64,000 nt of DNA from positions 370,799-434,798 of the forward strand of contig JAENYO010000001.1 in the NCBI GenBank assembly GCA_016841745.1. The letters run 5' to 3'. Within the stretch, counting starts at the first letter, position 1; each line of letters begins with the position of its first letter. The DNA comes from Acetomicrobium hydrogeniformans. GTDB taxonomy: Bacteria; Synergistota; Synergistia; Synergistales; JAFGMB01. The translations under genes and the position numbers were made by a program. The notes beneath the pieces were generated by a model that saw only the letters and a list, made by a program, of their open reading frames with translations, searched no databases and was not told the DNA's origin. Of this stretch, positions 9,619 through 18,061 are shown one piece after another.

Positions 9619-10395
9619 TTAAACATTCTTCCATTTTTCTATTTCTGCAAAAGCATCATGGTTATGGATGCTTTCATTGCTTACGGTATTTATCCTGTAC
9701 CATGTGATGCGGTCATCAGAATCAAGAGCAATGGATGCATCTCTGACAACGTCCTCCACAAACCGGGGATTACCATAGGCAAGCTCTGTTACGTATTTTT
9801 CGTCTTCCCTTTTCAGTAGAGTATATAAAGGGGCAGAAGAGCTGATTTCACCAATTTTTACGAGTTCTTCTATCCACACAAGACTGCTCATTCGAACCGC
9901 AATTGTCACTGCTGCCCTCTGGTTGTGCGCTCCTGAATCTGCTATTTCCTTAGAGCAGGGACAAAGAGTCTGAACCGGAACAACAACTTCAAGGATAAAA
10001 TCAAAGGATGATCCTTCCTTTGAAGCCCAGAAGGTGACATCATATCTGGAGTAGCTCAATATCCCGCTTACAGGAGCACTTTTCTGAATAAAATAAGGGA
10101 ACTTGAAGGATATTTCAGCCTTTTCTGCCTCTAGTTTCTCCTTCAGGGTATCGATCATATTCTCAAGGTTCGACAGGGTGATCTTTCCCTGGAATTCATT
10201 GAGAAGACCGATAAATCTGCTCATATGGGTCCCCCTGGTATTCCTTGGGAGAGAAACAGCCATACTCACGTCGGCTACCGTCTGCTGTTCCTTGAATTCA
10301 GGGTCAAGAAGGGTTACCGGATAGGAAACATCCTTCACACCCACCTTGTCGATGGGTATATTTCGGGGATCATGCTGTTTCTGGATATCTTTCAT
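9619..10395 (-). CDS. folE2: GTP cyclohydrolase FolE2 (type IB)
   Basis: Converts GTP to 7,8-dihydroneopterin triphosphate, the first step shared by folate and 7-deazaguanine (queuosine) synthesis. The 258 residues hold the type IB signature around residues 144-160, TLCPCSKEIADSGAHNQR, in which Cys147 is the expected metal ligand. Type IB enzymes can use metals other than zinc, in contrast to FolE. The start is the ATG at 10395, preceded by GGAGG and overlapping the stop of the upstream COG0720 gene (ATGA), so the two are translationally coupled. Its direct product is the substrate of that neighbour. Confidence 0.95.
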   Translation of the reverse strand: MKDIQKQHDPRNIPIDKVGVKDVSYPVTLLDPEFKEQQTVADVSMAVSLPRNTRGTHMSRFIGLLNEFQGKITLSNLENMIDTLKEKLEAEKAEISFKFPYFIQKSAPVSGILSYSRYDVTFWASKEGSSFDFILEVVVPVQTLCPCSKEIADSGAHNQRAAVTIAVRMSSLVWIEELVKIGEISSSAPLYTLLKREDEKYVTELAYGNPRFVEDVVRDASIALDSDDRITWYRINTVSNESIHNHDAFAEIEKWKNV

Positions 10396-10757
10396 TCCAT
10401 ATCCTCCCTTGAGAGTACTGCCCCGTTCCTGATAGTTTCCCACACTTCCACTTCCCAGAGAGAACAGTTAGACCTCTTCAGGTCAGAAGCTATCTCTCCC
10501 CATATCCATCTGGCAATATTCTCTGCAGTCGGCTGAGATATTATCTCATTAATGTATGAATGATCGAGTTTCTGAACTACCTTTTCGGAAACCAGAGACT
10601 TGATCTCCAGAAAATCGATTATCATTCCATCATTATCAGGCTGCCCCTTCAGAGTTACAACCAGTTTATAGGTATGCCCATGAAGGGCCTCACATTTTCC
10701 ATGATAACAGGTCAGATTATGAGCTGCATCGAAGGTAAAAACACGTTTCAGTAACAA
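10392..10757 (-). CDS. queD: COG0720 6-pyruvoyl-tetrahydropterin synthase family protein, predicted QueD/PTPS-III dual type
   Basis: Zinc enzyme acting on dihydroneopterin triphosphate. QueD members make 6-carboxytetrahydropterin for queuosine; PTPS-III members make 6-hydroxymethyl-dihydropterin and bypass FolB in folate synthesis. From the TTG at 10757 the protein shows FDAAHNL with His13, then C22 E23 A L H26 G H28, DFLEIK, LDHSYIN, PTAENIA and a C-terminal WETIRNGA. The combined CExxHGH carries both the QueD cysteine and the PTPS-III glutamate. The frame is open to TTG 10784, but GAGGAG 9 bases before TTG 10757 and the 121-residue length favour the latter. Coupled to folE2. No queC or queE is seen here. 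Confidence 0.9.
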   Translation of the reverse strand: MLLKRVFTFDAAHNLTCYHGKCEALHGHTYKLVVTLKGQPDNDGMIIDFLEIKSLVSEKVVQKLDHSYINEIISQPTAENIARWIWGEIASDLKRSNCSLWEVEVWETIRNGAVLSREDME

Positions 10758-10783
10758 GGAAGACCACTCCTCTATCAAATTCA

Positions 10784-10813
10784 ATATTATTTCTATCTTA
10801 GATTTTACATCAA
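10784..10813 (-). promoter_or_regulatory. Candidate promoter of the queD-folE2 unit
   Basis: On the minus strand TTGATG (10808-10813) is followed after 18 bases by TAATAT (10784-10789). Transcription would start near 10777, downstream of the TTG at 10784, which agrees with translation starting at TTG 10757. Matches to consensus are moderate. Confidence 0.4.
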
Positions 10814-11064
10814 TTTATGTCCATAGAAGATAACTCGATAACAGGGATAATTCTATTTTTCTTCTGCACATTCTAAAGGGAATCTTGAAATAGATATACA
10901 CCCTGTATTCCTGAAAATTGAAGGGATCTTTACTTTTATTATCGCTCATAATAATTATATCCAGACTTATACCGCAATAATTGGAATAATGTAAACATGC
11001 TTATTTGGTTTGATTTATTATTTTTTGCATAATATATAACTTTTCTAACGCTTTTTTTACAGAA
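10814..11064. other. AT-rich intergenic region between divergent queD and glnN
   Basis: About 250 bases between two divergent promoters. It is AT-rich, with runs such as tttttttac and many short A/T tracts, and has no convincing open frame, RNA gene or long inverted repeat. It could hold nitrogen-responsive control sites for glnN, but no site of a known regulator was recognised. Confidence 0.5.
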
Positions 11065-11097
11065 TTGCTTGCATATTTCAAAGGGTCGTGATATAAA
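11065..11097 (+). promoter_or_regulatory. Candidate extended -10 promoter of glnN
   Basis: TGATATAAA (11089-11097) forms an extended -10 (TGnTATAAA). TTGCTT at 11065-11070 is a poor -35 with too long a spacer (21 bases), so recognition would depend on the extended -10. It would give a leader of about 40 bases before the ATG at 11146. Confidence 0.4.
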
Positions 11098-11145
11098 ATG
11101 CAATATTCTTTTTCTGACAATTCTAATGAGCGGGGTGAAAGCCAC

Positions 11146-13254
11146 ATGTCTTTCGAAAGACCCAAAGAAATTTTCGGAGTAAATGTATTCGACAAAAAGG
11201 TAATGAGGGAACGACTGCCCAAAGAGGTTTTCAGAAAACTGCTGGATTCCATTGAGGGTGGCCAGAAACTCGATCCCGGAATTGCAGATATGGTAGCCTC
11301 TGCAATGAAAGAATGGGCTATCTCAAACGGAGCAACGCATTATACTCACTGGTTCCAGCCAAGAACTGAAGCCACTGCCGAAAAGCATATGGCATTTCTT
11401 ACAGTCGATGAAACGGGAATACCCCTTGAATCCTTCAAGGGTCAGGAACTTGTGCAGAGTGAGCCGGATGCATCGTCCTTCCCTTCCGGCGGTCTCCGCG
11501 CAACCTTCGAGGCCCGGGGATATACTGCATGGGACCCCACCAGTCCAGCCTATATAATCAAGAGTAAAAAAGGCGGAACACTCTGTATACCTTCTGCTTT
11601 TATATCCTATGACGGAACTCCCCTGGATACCAAGACCCCTCTTCTGAAATCTCTCAATGCAGTCGAAGAGGCAGCCATGAGAGTATTGAAACTTTTTGGG
11701 AACCGTGGAGTTAAATGGGCAAAGGTAACAGTGGGAGGAGAGCAGGAGTATTTCCTGGTAGACAACGATATCGCCAGGAAAAGACCAGATCTACAGTTCT
11801 GTGGAAGAAGTATCATAGGATCTCCTCCTCCAAAGGGACAGCAGATGGAAGACCATTATTTCGGCTCCATCCACCCGAGGATATTATCCTTCATGGAAGA
11901 TGTAGAGAGGGATCTCTACCGTCTTGGAGTAGTCCTGACAACGCGCCACAATGAGGTGGCTCCCTGCCAGTTCGAATGCGCACCGCAGTTCACAGAAGCA
12001 AACCTGGGCTGTGACCAGAACCAGCTTATCATGGAAACTCTCCGAAAGATGGCCCGGAGACATAATCTAAGCCTTCTTCTCCATGAAAAACCCTTTGCCG
12101 ATTTGAATGGAAGCGGAAAACATACGAATTTTTCCATAATGGACAGTGAGGGAAGAAACCTTCTTCAGCCTTCCAGCAATTCAAGGAAAAATGTTCAGTT
12201 CCTTACTTTCCTCGGAGGACTCCTGTATGGTCTCTCCAGGTATATCGATCTGCTAAGGGCATCTATTGCTTCACCTGGTAACATGCACAGACTTGGGGGC
12301 AACGAAGCGCCTCCAGCTATCATGAGCGTATTCCTGGGTAAGGAACTTACCGACCTTCTTGATAAGATCGAAAAGGGGCTTCCTGAAGACCTCCCTGCGA
12401 AAAACACCATGGATCTTGGTCTTAACAGGCTTCCATCTATTATCCTGGATAATACGGACAGGAACAGGACCGCACCAATGGCATTCACAGGTAACAAGTT
12501 CGAATTCCGTGCTCCAGGGGCTCCACAATCCATGGGGGGGCCACTTACAATGATATGTGCAATATGGGCCTGGGGCCTTAACGAGATAGCCGGAAAGATA
12601 GAGGCTCGAATGAACGAAGTTGACGTTATCGATGCTGCCCTTGACTCCATAAGGTTTGCAGCCCGGGAAAGTAGTGCTATTCGCTTTGAAGGTAATTGTT
12701 ACTCCGAGGAGTGGCTTGAAGAAGCGAAGAAAAGGGGCCTAACCATGGCTAACACAACTCCTGAGGCTCTGGAACTTTATCTCATTCCTGAATACAGGGA
12801 GCTCCTTTCAAGCCTTAATATAATGACCGATAGAGAGATTGATGCATACTATGAAATACGGCTGGAACAGTATGTAAAGACTCTGGATATAGAGATGAGT
12901 ATCCTCGACTCAATGGTCTGGGAAGGCATCCTTCCAGCCATATCCAAACAGATGGCACTCGAAAAGAAGGCTCTCAGTGCCGTACCTGAAGGAGAATTTG
13001 ATCTGAAACCATGGAATGGCTATCTTGGAAGGCTGACAAACCTGAAGTCCGGTCTTATTTCCTCAATTCAAAAACTTGATGATCTGAGAAACAGGGTTCA
13101 GCCCCTTAAACTGGAAGAACAGGCAAAGGTACTCACTGAGGAAGGGCTGGATCTATTCTCTGCAATAAGAGAAATGTGTGACAGTTGTGAAAGGGTTATT
13201 GATCACGACATCTGGCCTTACCCAAGATATAGAGAACTTCTCAATATTTCCTGA
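11146..13254 (+). CDS. glnN: Glutamine synthetase type III
   Basis: Large GSIII-type glutamine synthetase, condensing ammonia and glutamate with ATP in the cytoplasm as a dodecamer. About 702 residues, the normal GSIII length. Visible motifs include THWFQPRTEATAEKHMAFL near the N-terminus, GEQEYFLVD, the ATP/glutamate loop NGSGKHTNFSIM, and NRTAPMAFTGNKFEFRAPGA. The open frame begins at 11098, but GGGGTGA seven bases before ATG 11146 sets the start at MSFERPKEIF. It is a single-gene unit ending at a palindromic terminator. GSIII is common in Bacteroidetes, Synergistota and some Firmicutes. Confidence 0.97.
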   Translation: MSFERPKEIFGVNVFDKKVMRERLPKEVFRKLLDSIEGGQKLDPGIADMVASAMKEWAISNGATHYTHWFQPRTEATAEKHMAFLTVDETGIPLESFKGQELVQSEPDASSFPSGGLRATFEARGYTAWDPTSPAYIIKSKKGGTLCIPSAFISYDGTPLDTKTPLLKSLNAVEEAAMRVLKLFGNRGVKWAKVTVGGEQEYFLVDNDIARKRPDLQFCGRSIIGSPPPKGQQMEDHYFGSIHPRILSFMEDVERDLYRLGVVLTTRHNEVAPCQFECAPQFTEANLGCDQNQLIMETLRKMARRHNLSLLLHEKPFADLNGSGKHTNFSIMDSEGRNLLQPSSNSRKNVQFLTFLGGLLYGLSRYIDLLRASIASPGNMHRLGGNEAPPAIMSVFLGKELTDLLDKIEKGLPEDLPAKNTMDLGLNRLPSIILDNTDRNRTAPMAFTGNKFEFRAPGAPQSMGGPLTMICAIWAWGLNEIAGKIEARMNEVDVIDAALDSIRFAARESSAIRFEGNCYSEEWLEEAKKRGLTMANTTPEALELYLIPEYRELLSSLNIMTDREIDAYYEIRLEQYVKTLDIEMSILDSMVWEGILPAISKQMALEKKALSAVPEGEFDLKPWNGYLGRLTNLKSGLISSIQKLDDLRNRVQPLKLEEQAKVLTEEGLDLFSAIREMCDSCERVIDHDIWPYPRYRELLNIS

Positions 13255-13283
13255 TACAGACGTGACTTGCACCATATCTCCAT

Positions 13284-13317
13284 AATTAAAGGCTCGCCCT
13301 AGGGCGAGCCTTTAATT
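13284..13317. terminator. 34-base perfect palindrome, bidirectional terminator
   Basis: aattaaaggctcgccct is followed directly by its exact reverse complement. The GC core is flanked by A tracts on one side and T tracts on the other, so it works as a rho-independent terminator in both directions for convergent glnN and the gspEFGH unit. The gspH stop codon lies at its centre. Confidence 0.9.
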
Positions 13318-13754
13318 TCGTAAACATGGCCGGTTACTGATACCAGGTAAACTGTTCTGTAATCTTTCTTTTCAAGAACAAGGTGCCAGGGAGAGCATGT
13401 TCCATCGGGATAGATATAGAACACAGTAGCCTCTGACTTCCATCCGGAACTTCCTGGAAGCCACTTAAGTTCAAGTTTATTCCATTGTTCTCCCAGATCT
13501 TCAGTGATAGCCAGAACTTCTGCTTTAAGTTTTCCCTTTGTGTCGATAATGAATCGAAGCGGGTAACCACTGGATGCAACATCCATGGCTTCGTAAATAG
13601 ATCTCTGGAGAAGAAGCGTTTCATTATTACCCCTTTCAGTAGTTATATGTGGGAAAAGGGTAAAAGAGATGAGCCCTATCAAGGCTACGGTGATAACCAG
13701 TTCTACCAGGGTAAAACCCGCATGTACCTCCTTGATGTTATGAGAAGGTGTCAT
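13299..13754 (-). CDS. gspH: Type II secretion minor pseudopilin, GspH-like
   Basis: Prepilin-like protein with the type III signal GFTLVELVITVALIGL after 12 leader residues: cleavage after Gly, methylation of Phe, and Glu5 of the mature form. The remainder is a globular domain without recognised motifs; total 151 residues. It overlaps gspG by four bases (ATGA) and is the last gene of the parA-like/gspEFG unit. It would sit near the tip of the pseudopilus. Assignment to GspH rather than GspI rests on position after gspG and on length. Its stop codon lies inside the palindromic terminator. Confidence 0.75.
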   Translation of the reverse strand: MTPSHNIKEVHAGFTLVELVITVALIGLISFTLFPHITTERGNNETLLLQRSIYEAMDVASSGYPLRFIIDTKGKLKAEVLAITEDLGEQWNKLELKWLPGSSGWKSEATVFYIYPDGTCSPWHLVLEKKDYRTVYLVSVTGHVYEIKGSP

Positions 13755-14185
13755 TCCCAGCTTGTTATATCCTGGTTCTTCCCTTCTCCACCTTCCTCAG
13801 CATCCGGTCCATAGGAGAAAAGGTCATATTCCCCATGATCTCCCGGGCAACGGTATACATAAGGACTTCCCCAAGGGTCGAGGGGCACTTTTTTAATGTA
13901 GCCTTCATTCCTGTATTTCAAGGGCTCAGGGGATGATCCCGGCTTTGTTACCAGGGCTTCAAGACCCTGATCTGTTACAGGATAAAAACCATTATCCAGT
14001 TTATACAGATCCAGAGCCTGCTCTATTTCCCTTATCTGAACAAGGGTAGACGTTCTCTTGGCCTCTTCTCCTCTTCCTATTACTCTGGGTGCAACAAGGG
14101 TTGCAAGCAAACCAAGTATGACTACAACTACCAGGATCTCAACCAGGGTGAAACCCCTTCTAAATCTGTACTTCCGAAAGGACAT
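13751..14185 (-). CDS. gspG: Type II secretion major pseudopilin GspG
   Basis: Main subunit of the periplasmic pseudopilus. The leader MSFRKYRFRRG precedes FTLVEILVVVVILGLLATLV, then the alpha spine (about 30-60), LYKLDNGFYPVTDQGLEALV and the calcium-loop region with DPWGSPYVYRCPG, DLFSYGPDAEEGG and DITSWE. The pattern from YPVTDQGL through DPWG to SYGPD is diagnostic of GspG. 144 residues is a normal length. An AGGAGGTG site precedes the ATG. Processing requires a prepilin peptidase (GspO/PilD), not encoded in this window. Confidence 0.95.
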   Translation of the reverse strand: MSFRKYRFRRGFTLVEILVVVVILGLLATLVAPRVIGRGEEAKRTSTLVQIREIEQALDLYKLDNGFYPVTDQGLEALVTKPGSSPEPLKYRNEGYIKKVPLDPWGSPYVYRCPGDHGEYDLFSYGPDAEEGGEGKNQDITSWE

Positions 14186-14235
14186 CCAGACACCTCCTGT
14201 TATTTTCTTCGGGCTGAAAAAAGATAAAGACCATA

Positions 14236-15384
14236 TTATTTTACTAGGCTTGATAGATCAAAGATAGGCAACAAAACGGCTACAACAATAAAACCAACAA
14301 TTAAACCGAGAGAAAGTACCATGACCGGTTCAATCAGAGAAGCCAGTCTTTCCATCTGGCTCTCTGCTATCTCCCAGTTATTTTCAGATATGTGTCTTAA
14401 TGATCCGGAGAGGTCCCCTCCCATTTCTCCGACACGGATAATATATACCATTTCTTCGGGAAAAGAACCCTCCCTTTCAAGAGCCGTATCAAAACGGTAA
14501 CCCTCTTTGACAAGACCTGCTACATGAAGCCATCTCTCCGCCCTTCGATCCATCGGAGCAGACATGCGAAGGGCCTGAACCAGGGGAATCCCTGAATCCA
14601 GAAGTGTACCCAGTTGGGAAGTTACCACAGATATGGTTATTTTTTCCCTCAATTTATGAAAAAAAGGAAGGCTTTTCTTCTTTCGGCGAAAGTAGAAAAA
14701 TGCTATAAGAATCAGAATAAGAAATGGTATTGCTCCAGTTTTAATAATTTCAGAGGAGGTTAACAGGATCCTGGTCGGGATGGGAAGATCCTGTCCCAGG
14801 TCTGCGAAAAGATCTGCCAGCTTTGGAACCACATAAGCCAACAGGAAGGATACAACACCAATACCGACAAAAACCATAACAATGGGATATGTAAGAGCAG
14901 CTCTAACTTTGCGCCTCAGAGATATTTCGAGTTTAAGCTGATCTGCCGTCTGTTTCAGGACGTCTATAAGGGTTCCGCTCTGCTCTCCGGATTCCACTAC
15001 ACGCCTCAGGCTTTCCCGGAAGATACCCAGCTCCTCAAGAGCAACAGAAAACTTGCGTCCTGCCTGTATCTCCTCAAGGATAGAGGCATAGGCATCAGAG
15101 ACCTTTTTCTCCGAAGACTGTTTGGCAAGAAGATTAAGAGTATCAGTAAGAGAAAGTCCACTTTTAAGATATGACGAAATACTTCGGCAGAACATGGCCT
15201 GTGCTTCCAGAGGAAGAGATTTTATCCTGCCCTTTTTCCTGGTTTTTGCAATCTGGTTTACTTCAACGACAATGAAGCCCCTGCTTTCGAGCTGCCCTAT
15301 CACAGCAGAAGAGGCCGAACCTTCCATGAAACCCTTTTTCACCTTTCCCTTTTTATCATAAGCAGTGTAAGCAAACTGGGGCAA
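14236..15384 (-). CDS. gspF: Type II secretion inner-membrane platform protein GspF
   Basis: Polytopic platform protein that couples the GspE motor to pseudopilus assembly. Two GspF cytoplasmic domains are visible (about residues 60-180 and 260-375), separated by a membrane helix pair (around 160-190 and 210-230), with a final hydrophobic helix near 355-375. The signature ESGEQSGTLIDVLKQTAD lies in the first domain, VGEMGGDLSGSLRHISE in the second. 382 residues, typical. Translation starts at a TTG just after the gspE stop with GGAGAGG upstream. Confidence 0.94.
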   Translation of the reverse strand: MPQFAYTAYDKKGKVKKGFMEGSASSAVIGQLESRGFIVVEVNQIAKTRKKGRIKSLPLEAQAMFCRSISSYLKSGLSLTDTLNLLAKQSSEKKVSDAYASILEEIQAGRKFSVALEELGIFRESLRRVVESGEQSGTLIDVLKQTADQLKLEISLRRKVRAALTYPIVMVFVGIGVVSFLLAYVVPKLADLFADLGQDLPIPTRILLTSSEIIKTGAIPFLILILIAFFYFRRKKKSLPFFHKLREKITISVVTSQLGTLLDSGIPLVQALRMSAPMDRRAERWLHVAGLVKEGYRFDTALEREGSFPEEMVYIIRVGEMGGDLSGSLRHISENNWEIAESQMERLASLIEPVMVLSLGLIVGFIVVAVLLPIFDLSSLVK

Positions 15385-15385
15385 A

Positions 15386-17170
15386 TTAATCCTCTCCTGT
15401 CACGCGGAGAAGTTCTTCCGGAGAAGTTATGCCTGATGAAACAGCATTGAGCCCTATTTCCCATAAAGTTTTGAAACCCTGTTCCCTTGCAAGCTGTCTT
15501 AATCTCGAAGCCGGGGCGGAAGAGGAGATAGCCTCCGCAATAATATTACTTACAAGAAAATGCTCATATAGACCTACCCTGCCACGATAACCGGTCCATT
15601 TACAATGTTCGCATCCCTTTCCCATATATGCAGTATCTATCCCCTGGGATCTTATGATGGCAGGGGGATCAATTCTATACCTGCACTCCGGGCATATCCT
15701 CCTGACTAGTCTCTGGGCAACTACTCCGATAAGGGATCCGGAAGCCAGGTAGGGCTCTACCCCCATATCTATCAATCTTACTACCGCACTCACCGAATCA
15801 TTTGTGTGAAGAGTGGAGAGAACAAGATGACCGGTAAGTGAAGCCTGTACACCAATATGGGCCGTATCGTAATCTCTCATTTCACCTATCATTACTATAT
15901 CCGGATCCTGTCGCAATATGGATCGCAGAGCAGAAGCAAAGGTTACTCCTGCTTTTTCATTGACCTGTATCTGTGCTACGCCAGGCAGATCGTACTCTAT
16001 AGGATCCTCTACAGTTATAATATTCACTTCTGGTCTGGAAAGGGCCTGAAGTATGGCATACATTGTGGTGGTCTTACCCGATCCAGTAGGACCAGTAAAA
16101 AGGATCATTCCATGTGGAGATCTGATAAGCTCATCCATGCTCTCTCTTTCAATTTCCGCCATCCCCAGTTCTTCAAGAGTCAACACACCCTGGGCCTTGT
16201 CGAGAACCCTCAGAGCTATTCTCTCTCCATGCTGGGTTGGGACGATCCCTATCCTTATATCTACAGCTCGTCCACCTATGGTTATACCGATTCTTCCATC
16301 CTGAGGTATCATATGTTCTGCTATGTCAAGCCTTGCCATTACCTTGATCCTGCTTGTAAGTGGTGCCTGGTGCGTTCTGGGCAGTCGCAGTCTGTCATGA
16401 AGGACTCCATCGATACGAAATCTTACCTGAACATGGTCTTCATAAGGTTCGACATGGATATCTGTCGCTCTCTGACGGGTGGCATCGAGAATAAGGCCAT
16501 TGACAAGTTTGATGACAGGGACATCAACCGAGTCGCTCAACACATCCTCCCTTGCCAGATCATAGATATCATCTATACCCTCAACAGCCTGGACCGTTTC
16601 ATCGGCTACTCCACTCCGGATATCGTAGAGAACCCTGATTATCCTGTCTATCTTTTGCTGATCATGTATCTCTATCTCCACTGCCCTTCCGAAAACACTC
16701 CCAAGCATCTGTGCACTGGGATAAAGATCCATTGTGGGCACTGCAACTGTCAGAACATTTTCGTTTATCCTTATAGGCAGGATACTGGACTGACGGAGGG
16801 AATCCAGACTTATGGAATTAGGTAGTAAGGATGCGATCACCGATGGAGTTGGAAGAGATGGACCATCTTCAAACGATCCAGCACTCTCTATGTTATCAGG
16901 AACACTTTCAGTTCCAAAGTAACTTTCTTCTGTCGTTTCCGACGAATTATCCCTGGCAACTGGCTCTGGAACATTTTCGCGGGCAGGTTCAGAATCAGGA
17001 AGATCTCCAGATGCATTCTCCCTGATTCTGACCGGGATATCCTTAGATGATCGCTGGCCATTATCAGGAATTTCCTGTTTCTCCGCTTCTGTATTTTCAT
17101 CCCCGAAAGTTTCAATGACGAGTTCTTTGAGAGGATTATGCTTACTGTATTTGAATTTTTTCTGCCCCAT
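15386..17170 (-). CDS. gspE: Type II secretion ATPase GspE
   Basis: Hexameric secretion ATPase that powers pseudopilus assembly. Residues 1 to about 105 are an acidic, Ser/Pro/Glu-rich, probably disordered extension not usual in GspE. The N-terminal T2SSE/MshEN-like domain follows (about 108-185), then Walker A GPTGSGKTTT (about 359-368), Asp box DPDIVMIGEMRD, the His box LVLSTLHTNDS, and a zinc-binding CPEC...CEHC insertion. IGEMRDYDTAHIG departs slightly from the usual IGEIRDxETAxIA. 594 residues. The gene lies two bases after the ParA-like gene, so the two are co-transcribed. Confidence 0.96.
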   Translation of the reverse strand: MGQKKFKYSKHNPLKELVIETFGDENTEAEKQEIPDNGQRSSKDIPVRIRENASGDLPDSEPARENVPEPVARDNSSETTEESYFGTESVPDNIESAGSFEDGPSLPTPSVIASLLPNSISLDSLRQSSILPIRINENVLTVAVPTMDLYPSAQMLGSVFGRAVEIEIHDQQKIDRIIRVLYDIRSGVADETVQAVEGIDDIYDLAREDVLSDSVDVPVIKLVNGLILDATRQRATDIHVEPYEDHVQVRFRIDGVLHDRLRLPRTHQAPLTSRIKVMARLDIAEHMIPQDGRIGITIGGRAVDIRIGIVPTQHGERIALRVLDKAQGVLTLEELGMAEIERESMDELIRSPHGMILFTGPTGSGKTTTMYAILQALSRPEVNIITVEDPIEYDLPGVAQIQVNEKAGVTFASALRSILRQDPDIVMIGEMRDYDTAHIGVQASLTGHLVLSTLHTNDSVSAVVRLIDMGVEPYLASGSLIGVVAQRLVRRICPECRYRIDPPAIIRSQGIDTAYMGKGCEHCKWTGYRGRVGLYEHFLVSNIIAEAISSSAPASRLRQLAREQGFKTLWEIGLNAVSSGITSPEELLRVTGED

Positions 17171-17171
17171 T

Positions 17172-17960
17172 CTATTTCAACCCCAGATCTTCAATAATAT
17201 TGTCAGCAACTCCAAGAAATTCCTTAAAAGAGCGGGAGGATCTTGAATAATCGAGAAGGGTCAGATTCATGGCTTCTGCCTCCTGTATCCTGACAGACCT
17301 GTGTATTATGCCCAATAGCTTATCACCAAATTCTTCTTCCAGGAAACACCTTATCTCTCTGTGTATCCGTACTCTATCTGTAAGCATGTTGACCACTACA
17401 CCAAGGAATGACAAGCCCGGGTTTATTTCTCTTACAGCCTGGACCTGGGCCATCAACTGCTGGAATCCCTGTATAGCCAGATCTTCAGGAGGAAGAGGAA
17501 CAAGTATCTGATCTGCTACATAAAAGGCATTGAGAACAAACAGATTTATAGCTGGCGGACAGTCTATAATAACCAGATCATAATTTGAAGCATTAAACTC
17601 AAGGAAATACTTGAGTCTGTAACCCTTCTTCTCCCTGCTGGCAAGCTTCATCTCTTCGGAGGCCATCATGGGAGATGCAGGCACAATATCTACTCCAGAA
17701 ACATTGGTAGTCTGAATCAGGTCTCTGTAATCCCGGGCTATTTCATCCTGATAGATGGCCGCAAGAGTCTCCTCGTATTTGCCCGAATCCCTGGAAAGTA
17801 TGTAGGAAGCATTGGCCTGATGGTCAGTATCCACTACCAGTATTCGTCTTCCCGTATCTTTCCATCTATAGGATATACATGCTGCGACGTTAACAGCAAG
17901 GGTAGTTTTACCGACTCCGCCCTTTTGATTGGCAACAGCTATGACAGGTCCCAAATCCAT
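17172..17960 (-). CDS. ParA/MinD-superfamily ATPase linked to gspE
   Basis: Deviant Walker ATPase with ANQKGGVGKTTLAVN (signature lysine in KGG), Walker A' VVDTDHQANAS, and Walker B VIIDCPPAIN. About 262 residues. The A' box is DTDHQANA rather than the DxDPQGN of chromosomal Soj/ParA, so it is a divergent member. It opens the gspEFGH unit rather than neighbouring parB, about 9 kb away. Such ATPases position cargo (TadZ, FlhG, ParC-type), so a role in placing the secretion machine is inferred; a partition role with parB is the alternative. ATG 17960 directly abuts AGGGGAG, so TTG 17954, six bases from it, may be the real start. Confidence 0.85.
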   Translation of the reverse strand: MDLGPVIAVANQKGGVGKTTLAVNVAACISYRWKDTGRRILVVDTDHQANASYILSRDSGKYEETLAAIYQDEIARDYRDLIQTTNVSGVDIVPASPMMASEEMKLASREKKGYRLKYFLEFNASNYDLVIIDCPPAINLFVLNAFYVADQILVPLPPEDLAIQGFQQLMAQVQAVREINPGLSFLGVVVNMLTDRVRIHREIRCFLEEEFGDKLLGIIHRSVRIQEAEAMNLTLLDYSRSSRSFKEFLGVADNIIEDLGLK

Positions 17961-17991
17961 CTCCCCTGTTTTATAATCAATTCTTAACAAT

Positions 17992-18000
17992 ACTATATCA
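17992..18000 (-). promoter_or_regulatory. Candidate extended -10 promoter of parA-like/gspEFGH
   Basis: Minus-strand TGATATAGT matches an extended -10 (TGnTATAGT). It lies between the terminator of the gspD unit and the ParA-like start, giving a short leader and separating the two secretion units. No good -35 is seen. Confidence 0.45.
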
Positions 18001-18011
18001 TTACAAATGCA

Positions 18012-18036
18012 AAAGGGAACCCTCAGGGCTCCCTTT
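18012..18036 (-). terminator. Terminator after gspD
   Basis: Minus-strand stem AAAGGGAGCCC / GGGTTCCCTTT with a three-base loop and one wobble pair, followed by TTGCATTTG. It lies 26 bases after the gspD stop and ends the upstream secretion unit. The T tract is short, so readthrough into the ParA-like gene is possible. Confidence 0.75.
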
Positions 18037-18061
18037 AAGATCTCGGTAAATCAGGATGAGA

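Noticed and set aside
15857-16825. 322-residue plus-strand open frame inside gspE
   Set aside because: Opposite to a clearly conserved GspE ATPase; composition is Tyr/His/Cys-rich with no domain, typical of an antisense shadow.
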